Translations under genes and position numbers: made by a program
Notes under the pieces: generated by a model
The model's input: the letters and a program-made list of their open reading frames with translations, nothing else
What the model was told of the DNA's origin: nothing
Databases searched by the model: none
Part shown: positions 34,801-48,482 of the stretch, piece by piece
How positions within the stretch are numbered: position 1 is the first letter of the stretch
Layout of the letters: every line of letters begins with the position of its first letter
Assembly: GCA_036365455.1 (NCBI GenBank)
Contig: JAWQUS010000032.1
Span: 18,670,001-18,734,000 of the forward strand
Reading direction: 5' to 3'
DNA from: Macrosoma leucophasiata
Taxonomy: Eukaryota; Arthropoda; Insecta; Lepidoptera; Hedylidae
Length of the DNA: 64,000 nt

Positions 34801-37800
34801 CTAAATTATTGAAAAAAGATAGTACTTGGAAATGGGAAAACATCCATGACCAAACTTTTGTCACATTGAAAGAACAATTAACTACTGATAGCGTACTAAC
34901 GATTTTTGATCCTACCAAAGAAAGTGTATTGTATACTGACGCAAGTAGAGAAGGGATTGCTGGTATACTTATGCAAGTGACAAATGAAGGTGAAAAACCG
35001 GTTCACTATTACAGTAGGCAAACTACGAACGATGAGAAAAGATATCATTCCTTCGAGTTGGAACTTTTGGCTATTGTCTCTTCATTACAAAAATTTAGAT
35101 TGTATTTATTAGGCACTCAGTTCAAAATTGTAACTGACTGTAGTGCAGTACGGCATGCATTATCAAAAAAAGAAATTATCCCGCGTATCGCGCGTTGGGT
35201 ACTATCAACTCAAGAGTTCTCATTTGAAATAGTACATAGAGAAGGCTCGCGTATGCAACACGTAGATGCTTTGAGTCGTAATCCCATACAAATCGGTAAT
35301 CAAACTGAGTTAGAGTTAGTTATGTCTATTACAGAAGCAGATTGGCTATTATCAGTTCAATTACAAGATAATGATTTAACAAAAATTAAAGATATATTAG
35401 AGTCTGGTGATGCGGATAATAATAAAGACATATTTGATAAATACGAACTCTTAGGAAATAAGGTCTACAGAAGAACTACCCAAGGTCGCCGTTGGGTAGT
35501 TCCAAAGAAATGTATTTGGCAAGTTATAAAAAGTAACCATGACAATTTGGGTCATTTTTCTGTAGACAAAACCGTTGAGCGTATTCAGTACAGTTATTGG
35601 TTTCCCCGATTAAGATACAAAGTAAAAAAGTATATAAAAAACTGTTTAAATTGTATTTACTACAAAAACAAGGCGGGCCGCAAAGAAGGAGAATTATATT
35701 CATTACCTAAGTATGCCCAACCTTTTCACACTTTACACATGGACCATTTAGGTCCATTTGTTGAAACTGAACGTAAAAATAAGTATTTATTAGTAATCGT
35801 TGATGCCTTTACGAAATTTGTTTTTGTGTTCGCGGTTCAATCAACGAGATCTTCCGAAATAATAGCGGAATTAGATAACTTGACAAAAACTTTTGGAAAT
35901 CCGAGACGGTTAATAACAGACGCAGGTAGCGGATTTACATCTAAAGAATTTGTTACTTACTGCAACACCAAAAACATTCGCTTACATATAGCTGCTACAG
36001 GCATGCCTCGTTCAAATGGTCAAGCCGAAAGGTTTAATAAAACAATCCTTGAGGCCATGAGGACTTTAGGTGCAAATACCACGGAAGACGGTTGGGATAT
36101 GCACGTTAAAGTATTACAACAAGGCCTGAATAGCACAGTACATAAAACTACGAAAGCTGTGCCAAGTGAAGTTTTCTTTGGTTATCGTTTGCGAACGGAT
36201 AGCGATATTTTAGCGCCGGAACCTGATAACGCCGAGGTGCTCGATTTGTCGGATCTACGTAGAAGCGTAGATTCTAATATTAGGGCCAATGCTGAAAAAC
36301 AAAAGGAAAGATTTGATGGGTCTCGGATCAAAGCTAAAGTGTACAAGGAAGACGATCTGGTATTAATAAAAATTCAGAGCAAAACCAATGACGGTCAAAG
36401 CAAAAAGTTGATGCCAACGTACAAAGGGCCTTTTCAAGTAAAGAAAGTCATTGGTAACGATAGATATGAAGTTGCAGACCTAAGAGGAGCTGAAAGAAGC
36501 AACAAAAAATATACAGGAGTAGCAGCAGCTGAAAATATGAAACCATGGATCCGAATCGATGATTGGACCCCTGATCTATAATTGCTCACTGTGTAAGTAA
36601 TACACCGTGTTGGCAAAGGCATCTACCATTTAACTTAGTTATCTCGTAATCAGTTGTGCGATTGGCGAGCCCAGACAAACGTACTTTGCTCAAATATTGC
36701 AATTCTTATTTTTATGATTTAGTTAAGGAATAAATTTGGTACGCCTAAGTGAGTCGAAATGCTCTTTAAGTGCAAATTATTCCTAGAAAACATATATATT
36801 CACTGAAATAATGATAAAGGTCCTTAAGTGATGCGAAATGCTCTTTAAGGGATTGCAAAGAAAATTTCAGAGAACATGTATCTATTAAACATGATTTAAA
36901 GTGCAAATTATTCCTGGAAAACATATTCACTGAAGTAATAATGAAGGTCCTTAAGTGACGCGAAAAGCTCTTTAGAGGATTGAAACTGAGATTTCAGAGA
37001 ATATGTATCTATTAGTTTAACGAAATATTAAGGAGCAATATTCGAGAAAAGCATCCAGTATGATAACAGTAAGAGAGTAATCAATTAATGATATAATTTT
37101 ATTCTAGTTTTGTCCGGACTCGTGGGGTGTCAGAGGCTGACACCATGCAGAATGGCCGTGTTGGCAACATCACGAAAATGACCGTTGTTGGCAGAGGGCG
37201 CCACTGAATCCATTGCAAAACTTTATGAAGAGTTGCACATTGATTGATGGTAGATGGCGCTATCCAGTCGGTATCGTGGTGGGAGCGTTATCAGCTAGTA
37301 TAAAAGCGGGTGTAAGCGAGCGCCCGGGACTCTTTTTAGTTGATCCGCGATAAAAGTGATTATTGCGGAATTACGTGATTAGTGATATTGTGGTATTGTG
37401 TTAATTTGTGTTCTTTATGTAAATGTAAATTCAGTGATCGTTGTGATTCAAAAATGAAAAGTGTGTTTCAAAGTGAATAATTATATTAATTTCCAAATCT
37501 AATATTCGTTGTTATTTCTAGTATTCGCTAACACTAGCTAGCTACCCACTGGCGAGTAGTGGCATCAGTGGCGAGATAGTGGCGAGAAGGCCGTTGTCGA
37601 GCGCGGTCGTGATTAACCCGCTCTTAGCCATTTCGAACAACTTGTTATTCCGGGAGAATTTAGTATATTTTAAATTCCTTCCGGGAGACGGAAGATTTCA
37701 ATTTTCAGAGCTCGAATCCGGGAGACTCCCGGAATTCCGGGAGAGGTGGTTACCCTAGTAGTAAGTAAGATTTGCTCGGGCGGCTCTGCGATTGAAACCA

Positions 37801-40800
37801 ATAGATGAAAATTCATGTGATATTGATGAAGAGACAGCTGATTCATCGTCAGTTGACCAATTTATGTATATCCAGCTAGTAGTGGAAGAAGTAAAAGAAA
37901 TCGAAGACGTGACTGACGAAGTCAAATTTGAAGAGTATGAAGTCAGATTAAAAAATTAACAGAAATCAGAACTACAGTGCAAATCAATCACTGTATCAAA
38001 GTCAAAATCAGAAATTATCATGCAGTAAATACAGTTCCTATTTTCCCATAAAATCCCATCTGGGACGGATGAGATTTATTTATTTTTATTTTATTTATTT
38101 ACAACTGATTGATTTTCTTTTATTTATTTATTTATTTATTACCACAACAACCTTAATAACTACACAGCTTAACATACGAGTATATAGAGATTGATGGCTG
38201 CTGCTTGAAGGATGTAACTCTTTAAACTTTTAGAATGCAAATATCTTAGGAATAATAGGTGATCCTTAGGAGAAAAAACATAAGGACCTTTTGTGTATTT
38301 TATGATCTCTCATTTCATCTTGAGGTGTATTTCCAAACAATATTAAATTAATAACGTTTTCGATAAAAATACAAACAAACAAAATTTTGATATTTGACCT
38401 TGAATAACTTTTTTAGTACACATGGGATCAATTTTTTTTCTTTGGGGACTTTTGGTATTTTGTTTCTACTGATATACCCATGGTCTCCAGAAATGTTTAT
38501 CTCTGTCGAAGTTTTCGTTAGTTGAAATGTCCATTTTGACCGGACTATCATAGGTACGACAGAATTTTAGATTCAGTAGGACTATTTAATACCTACCAGT
38601 AATAGATAGTTCCTTAGATAAGTGCGTCCACACAAACAAACAATGTATGCTCCATACATATTGTTATATTGATTAGCTGATTAAAAATATGAAATCTTTA
38701 AATCAGCTGAATTACAAGATGTGTGATTGTTTTGGTGTTTGGCTCAAGAGCTTAAATACCTTATCTACGTATAATTACGTACGTCCGATAATAAATAAAT
38801 CGTTTGTACATCTAAAAAAAACTAGACTTTTTTTTTATTTTATGTCACGAATGTGGCAAACAAGAATGCAGCTCACATGGATGTTAAGTGATGAATGCAG
38901 CCTATATACATCTTCACAAAAACCAGAGGTCAAAATGCAGATGCGTTGCCACCCCTGAGACCTCAGTTGTTATGTCTCTCCTCTATCCTCTAGCTCCTAC
39001 ACTGAAACTCTGCCACCAGTAAACCATAACCTGTGTCGTGGGTGCCACTGTATAAATACACTAACAACCTGACCCGAAACAAATATTATTAACGGCGTGC
39101 CGGTATGGGACCCGTGAGCCTCGGTTTAAACGGTCGTCACATACCGCCATAGAGCCACACGAGCCACCGGCCGCGGCGGACCGGAGGGGAGTAGCCATAT
39201 GCAGGCTATCCCCTTCTGTCAAAGTACAAGCCCAAGTGGGCCGAGGGAGTTTTGGCGGGAACCTTGAAAGAGGCGTATGGTGTATTTTATTTCATTTTCT
39301 TGGTGTATTTTTAAGTTATATTGAATTAAGTTGGTGGCATTTTGATTCATATAGGTTTATTACAGTGCCCGTGTATAGTGAAATAGAATTACAGTGCTAA
39401 AACACGACTTTTCAGGTTGCCTCCAAAACTTCATTGTAAATGTCCTGGTAAAGTAGCCATCGCTTTACTCAAATAACTTGACTGTAACTCACTTGACTGA
39501 CATACTTAATAAATAATTGACTGATTATATTATACAACTTTTTACGCTGCTTAAATAAATACGAAATATCGTTTAACTTGACACTGGTAATATACGTTAT
39601 AGCAATGACATAATTAAAAAAAAAAATTGCCCGAGATGTTTAAATGTGTTCGTGAAATTGTTTATGTATTACGATTTTTGGTTGTGTGTGCGTGTGTGTG
39701 TCACACGCATTTCCCCCCCCAAAATGACAGACTGTTTTGCTAAATAAACGCTATGGCTAGCCCCCTCCGGTCGGCCGGTGGCCCGCGTTTCTCTATGCCA
39801 GGGTTTCTCAAACTTTCGGCTCCACGTGCCCCTGTTGAAAAGTATCCAAGTGACAGCGAACCCCTCCCCTTAATTAACCCCCCTCCCCCACGAAAGAAAA
39901 CAATAAAAGAAAAGAAGTTAGCTGTTGAAGAAAATAGGGTTTTTAATTCAAAGAAGGTAACAAATTAAGTGCCAAAAGAAATATATTTTTACTATTATTG
40001 GTGTGTGCTTACTGCGCTTGTTTCTTGTCACAAATTTTAAGAGTAATTTTGGGGACAATTTTAACTTAATTCTGACTCGGCATTAAGTCGATTTATAGTA
40101 AATCTTGTCGTGTTCCCCCTGCCGTCGAATGGCGAATGCCTAGGTGTTCGCGTACCCCACTTTGAGAAACCCTGCTCTATGCACATCGCTGACCAACTGG
40201 CTCGTCACTTGGCGTGCAGATCAATTAAATTTAACGTAAATAAAAACATACATGCGATACATACCTACTACAATCCTTCCTTATTTAAAGTCTTTGTTGA
40301 TCTAAGTTATGCGCGACACGATTTTGTTCGCCGAATAACCTCACCCGTCATCCGAAAAGTTTGACAGATGCACCAAGGAAGAGATTCTCAAATATGCAAA
40401 CAAATGAGGATAAATTATTTTATCCTCATCACCGTCGTTGAGTTCAAGTTGGTTTTTGAGGATAATATGTCCATCGTCACCATGACTTGCATTGACGTGA
40501 ACTCGCAAGTAAGCATAGTACACATTTTTTATTTCATCGCATTTTAAAGCCATTATATTACGAAGTAGAGTTAATGAGTCATCGATGCAGGGGCGGCTCT
40601 AGCTCGTGTAGCGCTCGTGTGCAATGAAACCTAGGCGCCCCCTAGGCCTGCGACGACCATGAACGTCAGCTTATGCCACTGCAATCAGTGTGAACTTCAC
40701 AAACCTCGGTCAGAGAATATGAAATCCTCGGTAGAATTTATTCACAATCATAAACCAAAATATAATAATATACGAGATAAAAAACCGATAGGTAATTATT

Positions 40801-43800
40801 GACTGAACGTAATCTCACTAATCACTAAATCTTGATCGATGTATCTGTACACGTGACGCATATAAATGCTAATTAGCAAATTTAGCAATTACCTAGATTA
40901 TATTATAATTAGGTGATTTTTTTGTCCTTTACGACCTTTTTTTTTAGGAAGGGTTATATACGCTGAGGCACGTCTCGCACAACAATCGCGTAGAGCCTAG
41001 TAATGCCGCTCGATATGCCACTATCGATACTATTGCAGATCATCAATAGTATTACCATGTTTTGTACTATCGATAGTATCGACAGTATTGGTCGTAAAGA
41101 TACTATCTATAGTCCAATCGATATCCCAACTGATTTTCGAGGTCAGTAATCGATAGTATGGTAGCATAGACTGCTACGAATTTCGCCGGGTCAGCTGGTG
41201 ATCATGTGCTTGTGATTGGTGTAGCAGTTTTCCTAATTACTGCTAATATACTAGCGATCCACTCGGTATGTCGCATGACATAGACACACGACCACGCGTT
41301 ATTATAGGCAATTGAATGGATACTTTGCGAGATAGCGGCATTGTTAAATAACTATGTTTATAATTGTTTTATATTATTTCGCATTAACACACGCTTGTGA
41401 AATATATTTTATTTTTAAAGAAAAATGGAAAGAAAAATTTGCAATGCAATAGATGTGAAGGAAAGATTTGACAAATCGGGCAGGACTTCAGTAGCTCAAT
41501 TGGAAGAGCGGCTGGACTAGATTCCCAGTAGGTCGCGAGTTCGAGTCTCGTCTGAAGTCAAATTTTTCTTTCCAGTTTTCTTTAAAAATAAAACGATATT
41601 TATAACAACTGCGTGAAGATGTGAGACGAATCATTTTCAAATTTCAAGCACGTAACTGAAAAATTAATATAAGGAAATCGTGTTAATATTATAAATGCGA
41701 AAGTTTGAAGATTTGTTACTCCTTCACGCAAAAACAGTTGAACCGATTTTCATGAAATTCGCCACATATAGGGTAACTTGGATTAACACACATTTTATCC
41801 CGAAAAAATGTTCCTGTGGGATGCCATGGGATGATTTGCTGCGTTTCCACAGGTTACGCGAAAATCGACATATGCGCGGGCGGAGCCGCGGGCAACAGCT
41901 AGTGCGATATAAATGTAGCAAGGAGGCGGTCCACCGAAACAGAAAAAAAATGAAAGGGGTCTACGAGAAATAAAATAGTTTGGGATCCTCTGCCCTGTAC
42001 CAACACCTAATCTATTTTCCCATTGCTGAGTAGTGTTCATCCAGCCTTTAAATAGGAGAAGTCACAACATTCAACAGCCGGTTTCCATATTCAATATTCA
42101 ACGTAAAATTGTGTTCTATCTAGATTTAATGTGATCCGTCGTACGATCCTGAGTTTGCATTTCAATAAAAAAATCTGAACCTTTTTTCATGTAATGGAAG
42201 TGGTAAACAAGCTTGCAGGTTACATTGATGCTAAATGATGACTGCAGCCTATAGACACCCACACAAAGACCAAGGTCATAATGCAAATGCGTAACCACTC
42301 CTGAGGCCTAAGGTGTTATGCCTCTGTGCCGGAAATTACCACCTGACCGGAACACGATAATGCTGAACACTACCATTTAGCGGCAAGTATATTAGGTAAT
42401 GCGGTGGTGTCTACGCCCGCGCGCTCCGTCACTGGAGCTCTATCACCAGTGATTTGCAATCCCTTGAAATATATAAAATGATGTTACTATTATTCAAATG
42501 TCAATCCGTTCTTCTGAATATGATCAGAGAGGACAGGACTGGTGGTAGAGTTCCAAGTGTAGGAGCTCGAGGGCGTAGGCAACACCGCATTACCTAATCT
42601 ATCTGCCGCTAAATGGTAGTAGCACTATCGTGTTCCGGTCAGATGGTAATGCATGGCGCCGTAATAACTATCACAGAGACATAACACCTTGGGTCTCAGG
42701 GGTGGCGAGGCGTCTCATCTGCGTTTTGACCTCTGGTTTTTGTGTAGATGTCTATAGGCTGCAGTCATCACTTAACATCAATGTGAGTTGCATGCTTGTT
42801 TGCCACCTTCCTTATATAAAAAAAAGTTTATTGAAATACCAAAATTAGTAAATGGATCAAATCACAGATAGGATTGACTTCATTAGGTATATAGTCAATA
42901 TTCAGTCATATTATAATCCACTTATAAATATTTTTTTTTCCTATTAATTGACGAGTCATTTCTAACGTGACCATACGTTCCGTTTAAATGCATCCCGGTC
43001 CGGTGTCTCAGAAAAAATTTTGTGAGGCGAAAATGTCCCGTTATCGGTTATCTCAGCAAAACTATATATAAAACTAGCGTACCCGACTGAAGTTGTCCTG
43101 TAAACGTCAATCCAAAATTTCAATATTTTTTGAATAATTTATAATTATCTCAAAAACAATCGATAGCGATACCTGAGATTAGAGATACATAAAACGATAC
43201 TAAAGGCATTATGGCTGGGCATTCGTTAGTAAGCCTTTGATTCCTTGAAGGCTAATTTTGAAAATGTCCTGTTTTGAGTGACGCTAAAAATGGTCACGTT
43301 AATCATATCATGAACCCAATAATCCTTTGGATTCACCGTTTCCAATACAGTTACGTACACTCAAATACCTTGCAAGTGGGCCCAGCCGTTCGTTTCCTCT
43401 TTAGCCTGCCCGTCTGTATGCCGACAATGGTGAACCTCAGGTCCCTGCTCGCGGGAAACCACCGACCCATCTCACACACATTCACGATTTAAACGCAACC
43501 CGATAACAGGATAATACAAGCTGCTCGATGTAACCGTCGTGATTGAATGAGACTCGCGACTGTGGTGATGTGATTTATCAATGTATTAATCACCTTTATC
43601 ATCAGTACTACGCGAATAAAACACTAAGCAATTTTTATGACATACTAGCTGAACCGGCAAACTTCGTATTGCCTCAGATATGAAATAATGTGTCAAAGGT
43701 TTGATAGATACGGACTATTTGTATAGGAAAATGAAATTATGGTTTTTACTACTTCCCTTCAATTTCTTCATATTTTCCTACCTTTAAAACCTTCCCTGGA

Positions 43801-46800
43801 CTTCCGAAAATCATGCATAACCAAAATTAGCCAGATCGAGTTTTAACGAAAATAACGAACAGCAATTGATTTATATATTTATAGATAAGGATGTCAATGA
43901 GTACATGACGAAAAAAAAAATTAGATCTTGTGTAGGCAATTGAAGGCGTAGTTGACTAGGCGTACGGAACGGCTTGTAACCTACTTTAACGGATAATCGG
44001 CGAGCGCAAAGGTTTGTCAGCCTAATCTTTTTTAGCGTTACCGTTTTCCGGTGTCAAGCTACTAGAAATTTTCTAACAGCTACGTTTAAAATTACGGAAT
44101 TGGTTAGGTGTGAAGATTGCAATGCACGCAAGTAGTGCGAGATTCCTGCTTAATAAAACCCCGCAGTGTAGCGTGCATCCGACTCGTCTGCCATTAGCGA
44201 TGAAGTCACAGGAACACTTTTTTTACCAGGTTAAATGCGGTGGGTTATGTGGGACTTCGGGAAAGGACGTCCATCTACCCACTAAAAACCCCTGGGTGTT
44301 CCGACTCGTCCGTCATAAGTGGCGGGGTCACGAGAACGCTATCGAAAGCATCCGCGGCGGCTGCTCGTTGCCGAGACCTCCTCAGAGCCTTTCGGGCTCC
44401 AACCACCACTAAGGCGTGTGGAACACCTGCACACCAGCCAGCCCGGGACCTCTTCATTTAAGTGACGGACATCCTCTAGTCCGACTCACAACACCAGGCG
44501 TCCCCGGTGGAATGGACAGGAACAGCTTCCGGAAACCGCCCGCAACCGGACAGAACTTAAGAACAAGGGAGCACTTTAACTCCCACGTACACTAATGGGG
44601 TGCTGAACACTGGGACATCAATCAGCTTGGGGACACACCTGCCGACATTCTTTAAACGGACTTCAATCTTGGGTGCCCTCTGCTCTTCTTTATACTATTT
44701 TGAGAAATTCACCGTGAATATAATATGTTTGTTTTGTTTTTTTTTTTTATGTAATTGACGTGGCAAACAATCATGCGGTTCACATTGATGTTAAGTGATG
44801 ACTGCAGCCTATAGACACCCACACAAAGACCAAGGTCAAAATGCAGATGCGTTACCACTCCTGAGGCCTAAGGTGTTATGCCTCTGTGCCGGAAATTACA
44901 GGGCCGTACATTACCACCTGACCGGAACACGATAGTGCTGAACACTATCATTTAGTAAGTATATTAGGTAATGCGGTGGTGCCTACGCCCGCGAGCTCCA
45001 GCACTGGAGCTCTACGACCAGTAAAATGGTGTTTACATGTGAATTTCCGATATATATTTACGCGGCGCGGTTCCAAATATAATAATGTATCATAATAAAC
45101 ATTTTATCTCGTGACAAGTGTGCCTGTATACACTTGGTATAATCATTAATTGTTCAGCTGCGACGTAATCATTAAATATAATAAACTTTATCAATCGTGA
45201 GACGACGCGACAAGATATGCACGTGACAGATATTTGTTTTATTACAGTTCATTTGTATTGCCTTGTTCGCAGAAACAATGGTGTCCAAAATTGGTTGAAA
45301 TCATAATTTTAATGACAACTTAACAATCCTATGTGAGCTGCAAGTTTGTTTACCTTTTTCTTAAGATAAAAAGAGATGACCTGATGCTACTAAATAAGAG
45401 AGGCATTTAAATCATAATTACATTATTATTACCTAATAATACCCCTAATGCTATGGCCACATTAGCACACGAATTTTCGCTATCGCTCTACAATGCAATT
45501 TTAGAAAAACATCGAATCCGCGCAGATGCATTTTCTGTGCCCAGACCAGACCACGAGCGCCCGTATTCAACCCGTAATTCACGGGCAATTACGTCATTAT
45601 GAACGTATTTCCCCGCGCTGTTAATCAATCTGAGAGTTGCATTCTGCTGGACCTGAAGTCTACGGGGACGGGTCATAACTCGTATCAAGCCGCCACCCAC
45701 CCGTCCACCTTAATGTTTTGTAGAGTCGTATTTGAATACGCAGTGGCAGCGTAGAGCGTAGCACCGGGTGCCACTAAACTGCCACTGCCTGTTAATAGTG
45801 ACAACATGACGTCTTTTTCTGGTACACGCAAGAGCCCGCGTTAGTTGGGTATACCGTCCGTGTACGCCGTATAGAATGCCGGCGACACAGAGCTGCCCTG
45901 TGGCACTCCGGCCCGGATAGGTTGATACTGCGCCCACTGCCGTTACGAAGAACCGCCTGGTCTGCCAATTTATGGTCCGGTCGGGTATTGCGTGTCGTGA
46001 CAACTATCGCGACAGGACGAATTTCTTGTCCAGACTTCTCGCGATTACACGAATCTTCGCGTTATCGCCATAATGTGGCCTTAGCATTATATTCATTACA
46101 TCTCCCTATAACTAAACATTTTTTAAGATGGACAGACAGAGCGGATGAAAATCTAGAGACAACATTTTTGCAAATTGGCTAGAAATGTAAGGTTTACGTT
46201 TTTATCATGTCTAACTTTGATTATTTTATAATACCTATCTTTTATTTTTATAATATTTTAAGTATGATAGATAAAGATTATAGATATCTTATAAAGATTG
46301 CTTTAGTTAATTATGTTTATTATTGTTTTTACGCCACTAAAGATAACGGCAAGACATATATACAAAAAAAAAAAAGGTAGAAACAAGTGAAACAAAATGA
46401 AAATTAAATATTATTTTAAGAACTAAAGAATATTTTACAAAAAAAGTTTAAGATTAAAATGTACCTTGGATAGCATCCACTGTTGGTAGAAAAGACCATT
46501 CTTATTCCAGTGAGCTAAAAAATTAATACCTATTCTTTTCTTCTCTCCTTAGTTTCTCTAGATCAGTGATTCCTAAAGTGGTCTATATCGACCCCTGGGG
46601 GTCTATGACAACCTAATAATGCGATAATAATAATGTGATAATGCGTCAGCGAAAAAAAAATTTGGGGGTCCACGAAATGAAAATGGGGGTCCACGATAAT
46701 GGATCTCAACACACACACTGATAGTACCAAATTACTTACATCATACCAGTGATTCCCAAAGTGGTCCATGGGAGACTCGATGGGGCTCTACGTAGGCGTG

Positions 46801-48440
46801 AATAAATAATGGAAATATGGGAATGTGATATAAATGTAGCAAGGACGGGGGTCCACAGAAACCAGAAAAAATTGTAAAGGGTCTACAAGAAAAAATAGTT
46901 TGGGAACCTCTGCTCTAGATAATTATTTCAAAGTTGTTTTACCATGTACCTACCTTTTTTTCATTTTTTTCTGTACAAATCAATGTATGGAACTTACCAC
47001 GATTCTTTGGCACATCAAGTTTTATTTTTGTATAAGTAAGTATTTAGAGTTTCATTACTCAAGCGGAAAAACGCAACCCTTGTAATATCCCCTGTATGGT
47101 CCCATAATAACTATTACAGAGATATAACAACTGAGGTCTCAGGGGTGGCAACGCATTGCATTATGACCTCTGGTTTTTGTGAAGTTGTCTATAGACTGCA
47201 GTCATCACTTAACATTCATGTTAAGTGAACTACAAGCTTGTTTGCCATCTTCGTTATATATAAAAGAAAATCATTTGTGTGCGTCTACCCGCCTGTTTAT
47301 CTGAACAATTTTAACGCACATAGCATAAGGCCCTGAGTGATATATCTTAAGTTTAGAGGCGGGGATTTTTAACTCGTTTTTTTGGCGACTTTGATATCGT
47401 CGCGGTTGTTCGTCTCGCATATTGAAAGTTTCGGGATATTTTTTTACAAAATTGCATGCTTCTAATATATAATATAATATATATCTTCTAACATAGTTAC
47501 CTATTTTTAAAAAAAACTACCTAAGTTTTGAAATTTAAAATTAATTTGCATACGTAATAAGAGATAATATATAAGTGATTATTATATTATTCTAAGCAAG
47601 CAATTTAATATCTTCTTGTTTTGTCCTTGTTAAATTCTCCAGACACGAGAAAAATATGACAATTGAAATTCAATTGTGTCTCGCCGGTGGCCGTACGATC
47701 CTTGAAGGATTAATTGAGCAAAAAAATACTCGGCCATGTCATTAATAGCCTTAAAAATAAACAATTATTTTCCTCAATTCAATTAAGGTATGATTGCAAG
47801 TGTTGAGACTTAAAATCTTACCGCCTTATTCATAAATGTACATTAGCTATGTTTAAGTTATAGAATGCTTTGTCTTTGTTAGTTGCAATGTCAAATGTAT
47901 GTATCTTCACGCCAGGTCCCTAACGGGGTAGGCAGAGAGTGTAGAGCGCCAGATATCAAATGTGCGGGATAGAAAAAGACAAAGGAGAGATTAGCTAAAC
48001 TATGTTTATGAATAAGGGGGTTAGCTCCCAAAGTAGCAATAAATTAATAACCAATTGCGCTGTACTTATATTATCATGTTACCATACCGTGTACTACATT
48101 CATGCAAAAAGGAGATGAATGAGGTTACATACAACCTTGGGCCCCCACAAAGTGAAACATAACAATGATGAAATATTCTTATTTTGAAGTTTATATGCAT
48201 TACTAGCTGACCCGGAAAACTTTGTATTGCCTCAGAATGAAATAATGTGTTAAAGGTTTGATAGATGAGGACTATTTATATGGGAATATAAAATTATGGT
48301 TTTTACTACTTCCCTTCAATTTCTTCATATTTTCTTTCGTTTTAAACCTTCCCTGGACTTCCAAAAATCATTCAAAACCAAAATTAGCCAAATTGGTCCA
48401 GTTGTTCTCGAGTTTTAGCGAGACTAACGAACAGCAATTG

Positions 48441-48482
<42 letters not shown>

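Larger units (their letters stand above)
32082..37533 (+). mobile_element. Ty3/gypsy LTR retrotransposon, apparently intact
   Basis: 5452 bp with two 375-bp LTRs, ORFs for Gag-protease and Pol without internal stops, and the 4-bp flanks CTAG (32078-32081 and 37534-37537). Order of domains is gag, protease, RT, RNase H, integrase, which is the Ty3/gypsy order. No envelope-like frame follows pol. It is antisense to the host TLDc gene in intron 1. Confidence 0.96.
31779..37757. mobile_element. hAT-type MITE H2 interrupted by an LTR retrotransposon
   Basis: The two halves (31779-32081 and 37534-37757) begin TAGAGTTACCACCT and end GGTGGTTACCCTA. They are flanked by the perfect 8-bp duplication GTAGTAAG (31771-31778 and 37758-37765). 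An uninterrupted relative is at 56111-56655. Without the insert it would be about 527 bp. Confidence 0.92.

Noticed and set aside
41484..41559. Functional tRNA gene
   Set aside because: The anticodon stem has a mismatch and an extra base, copies are embedded in repeat sequence, and truncated versions exist.
44110..44461. 100-codon plus-strand gene
   Set aside because: GC-rich block with competing frames on both strands and no recognisable domain; left as unassigned.
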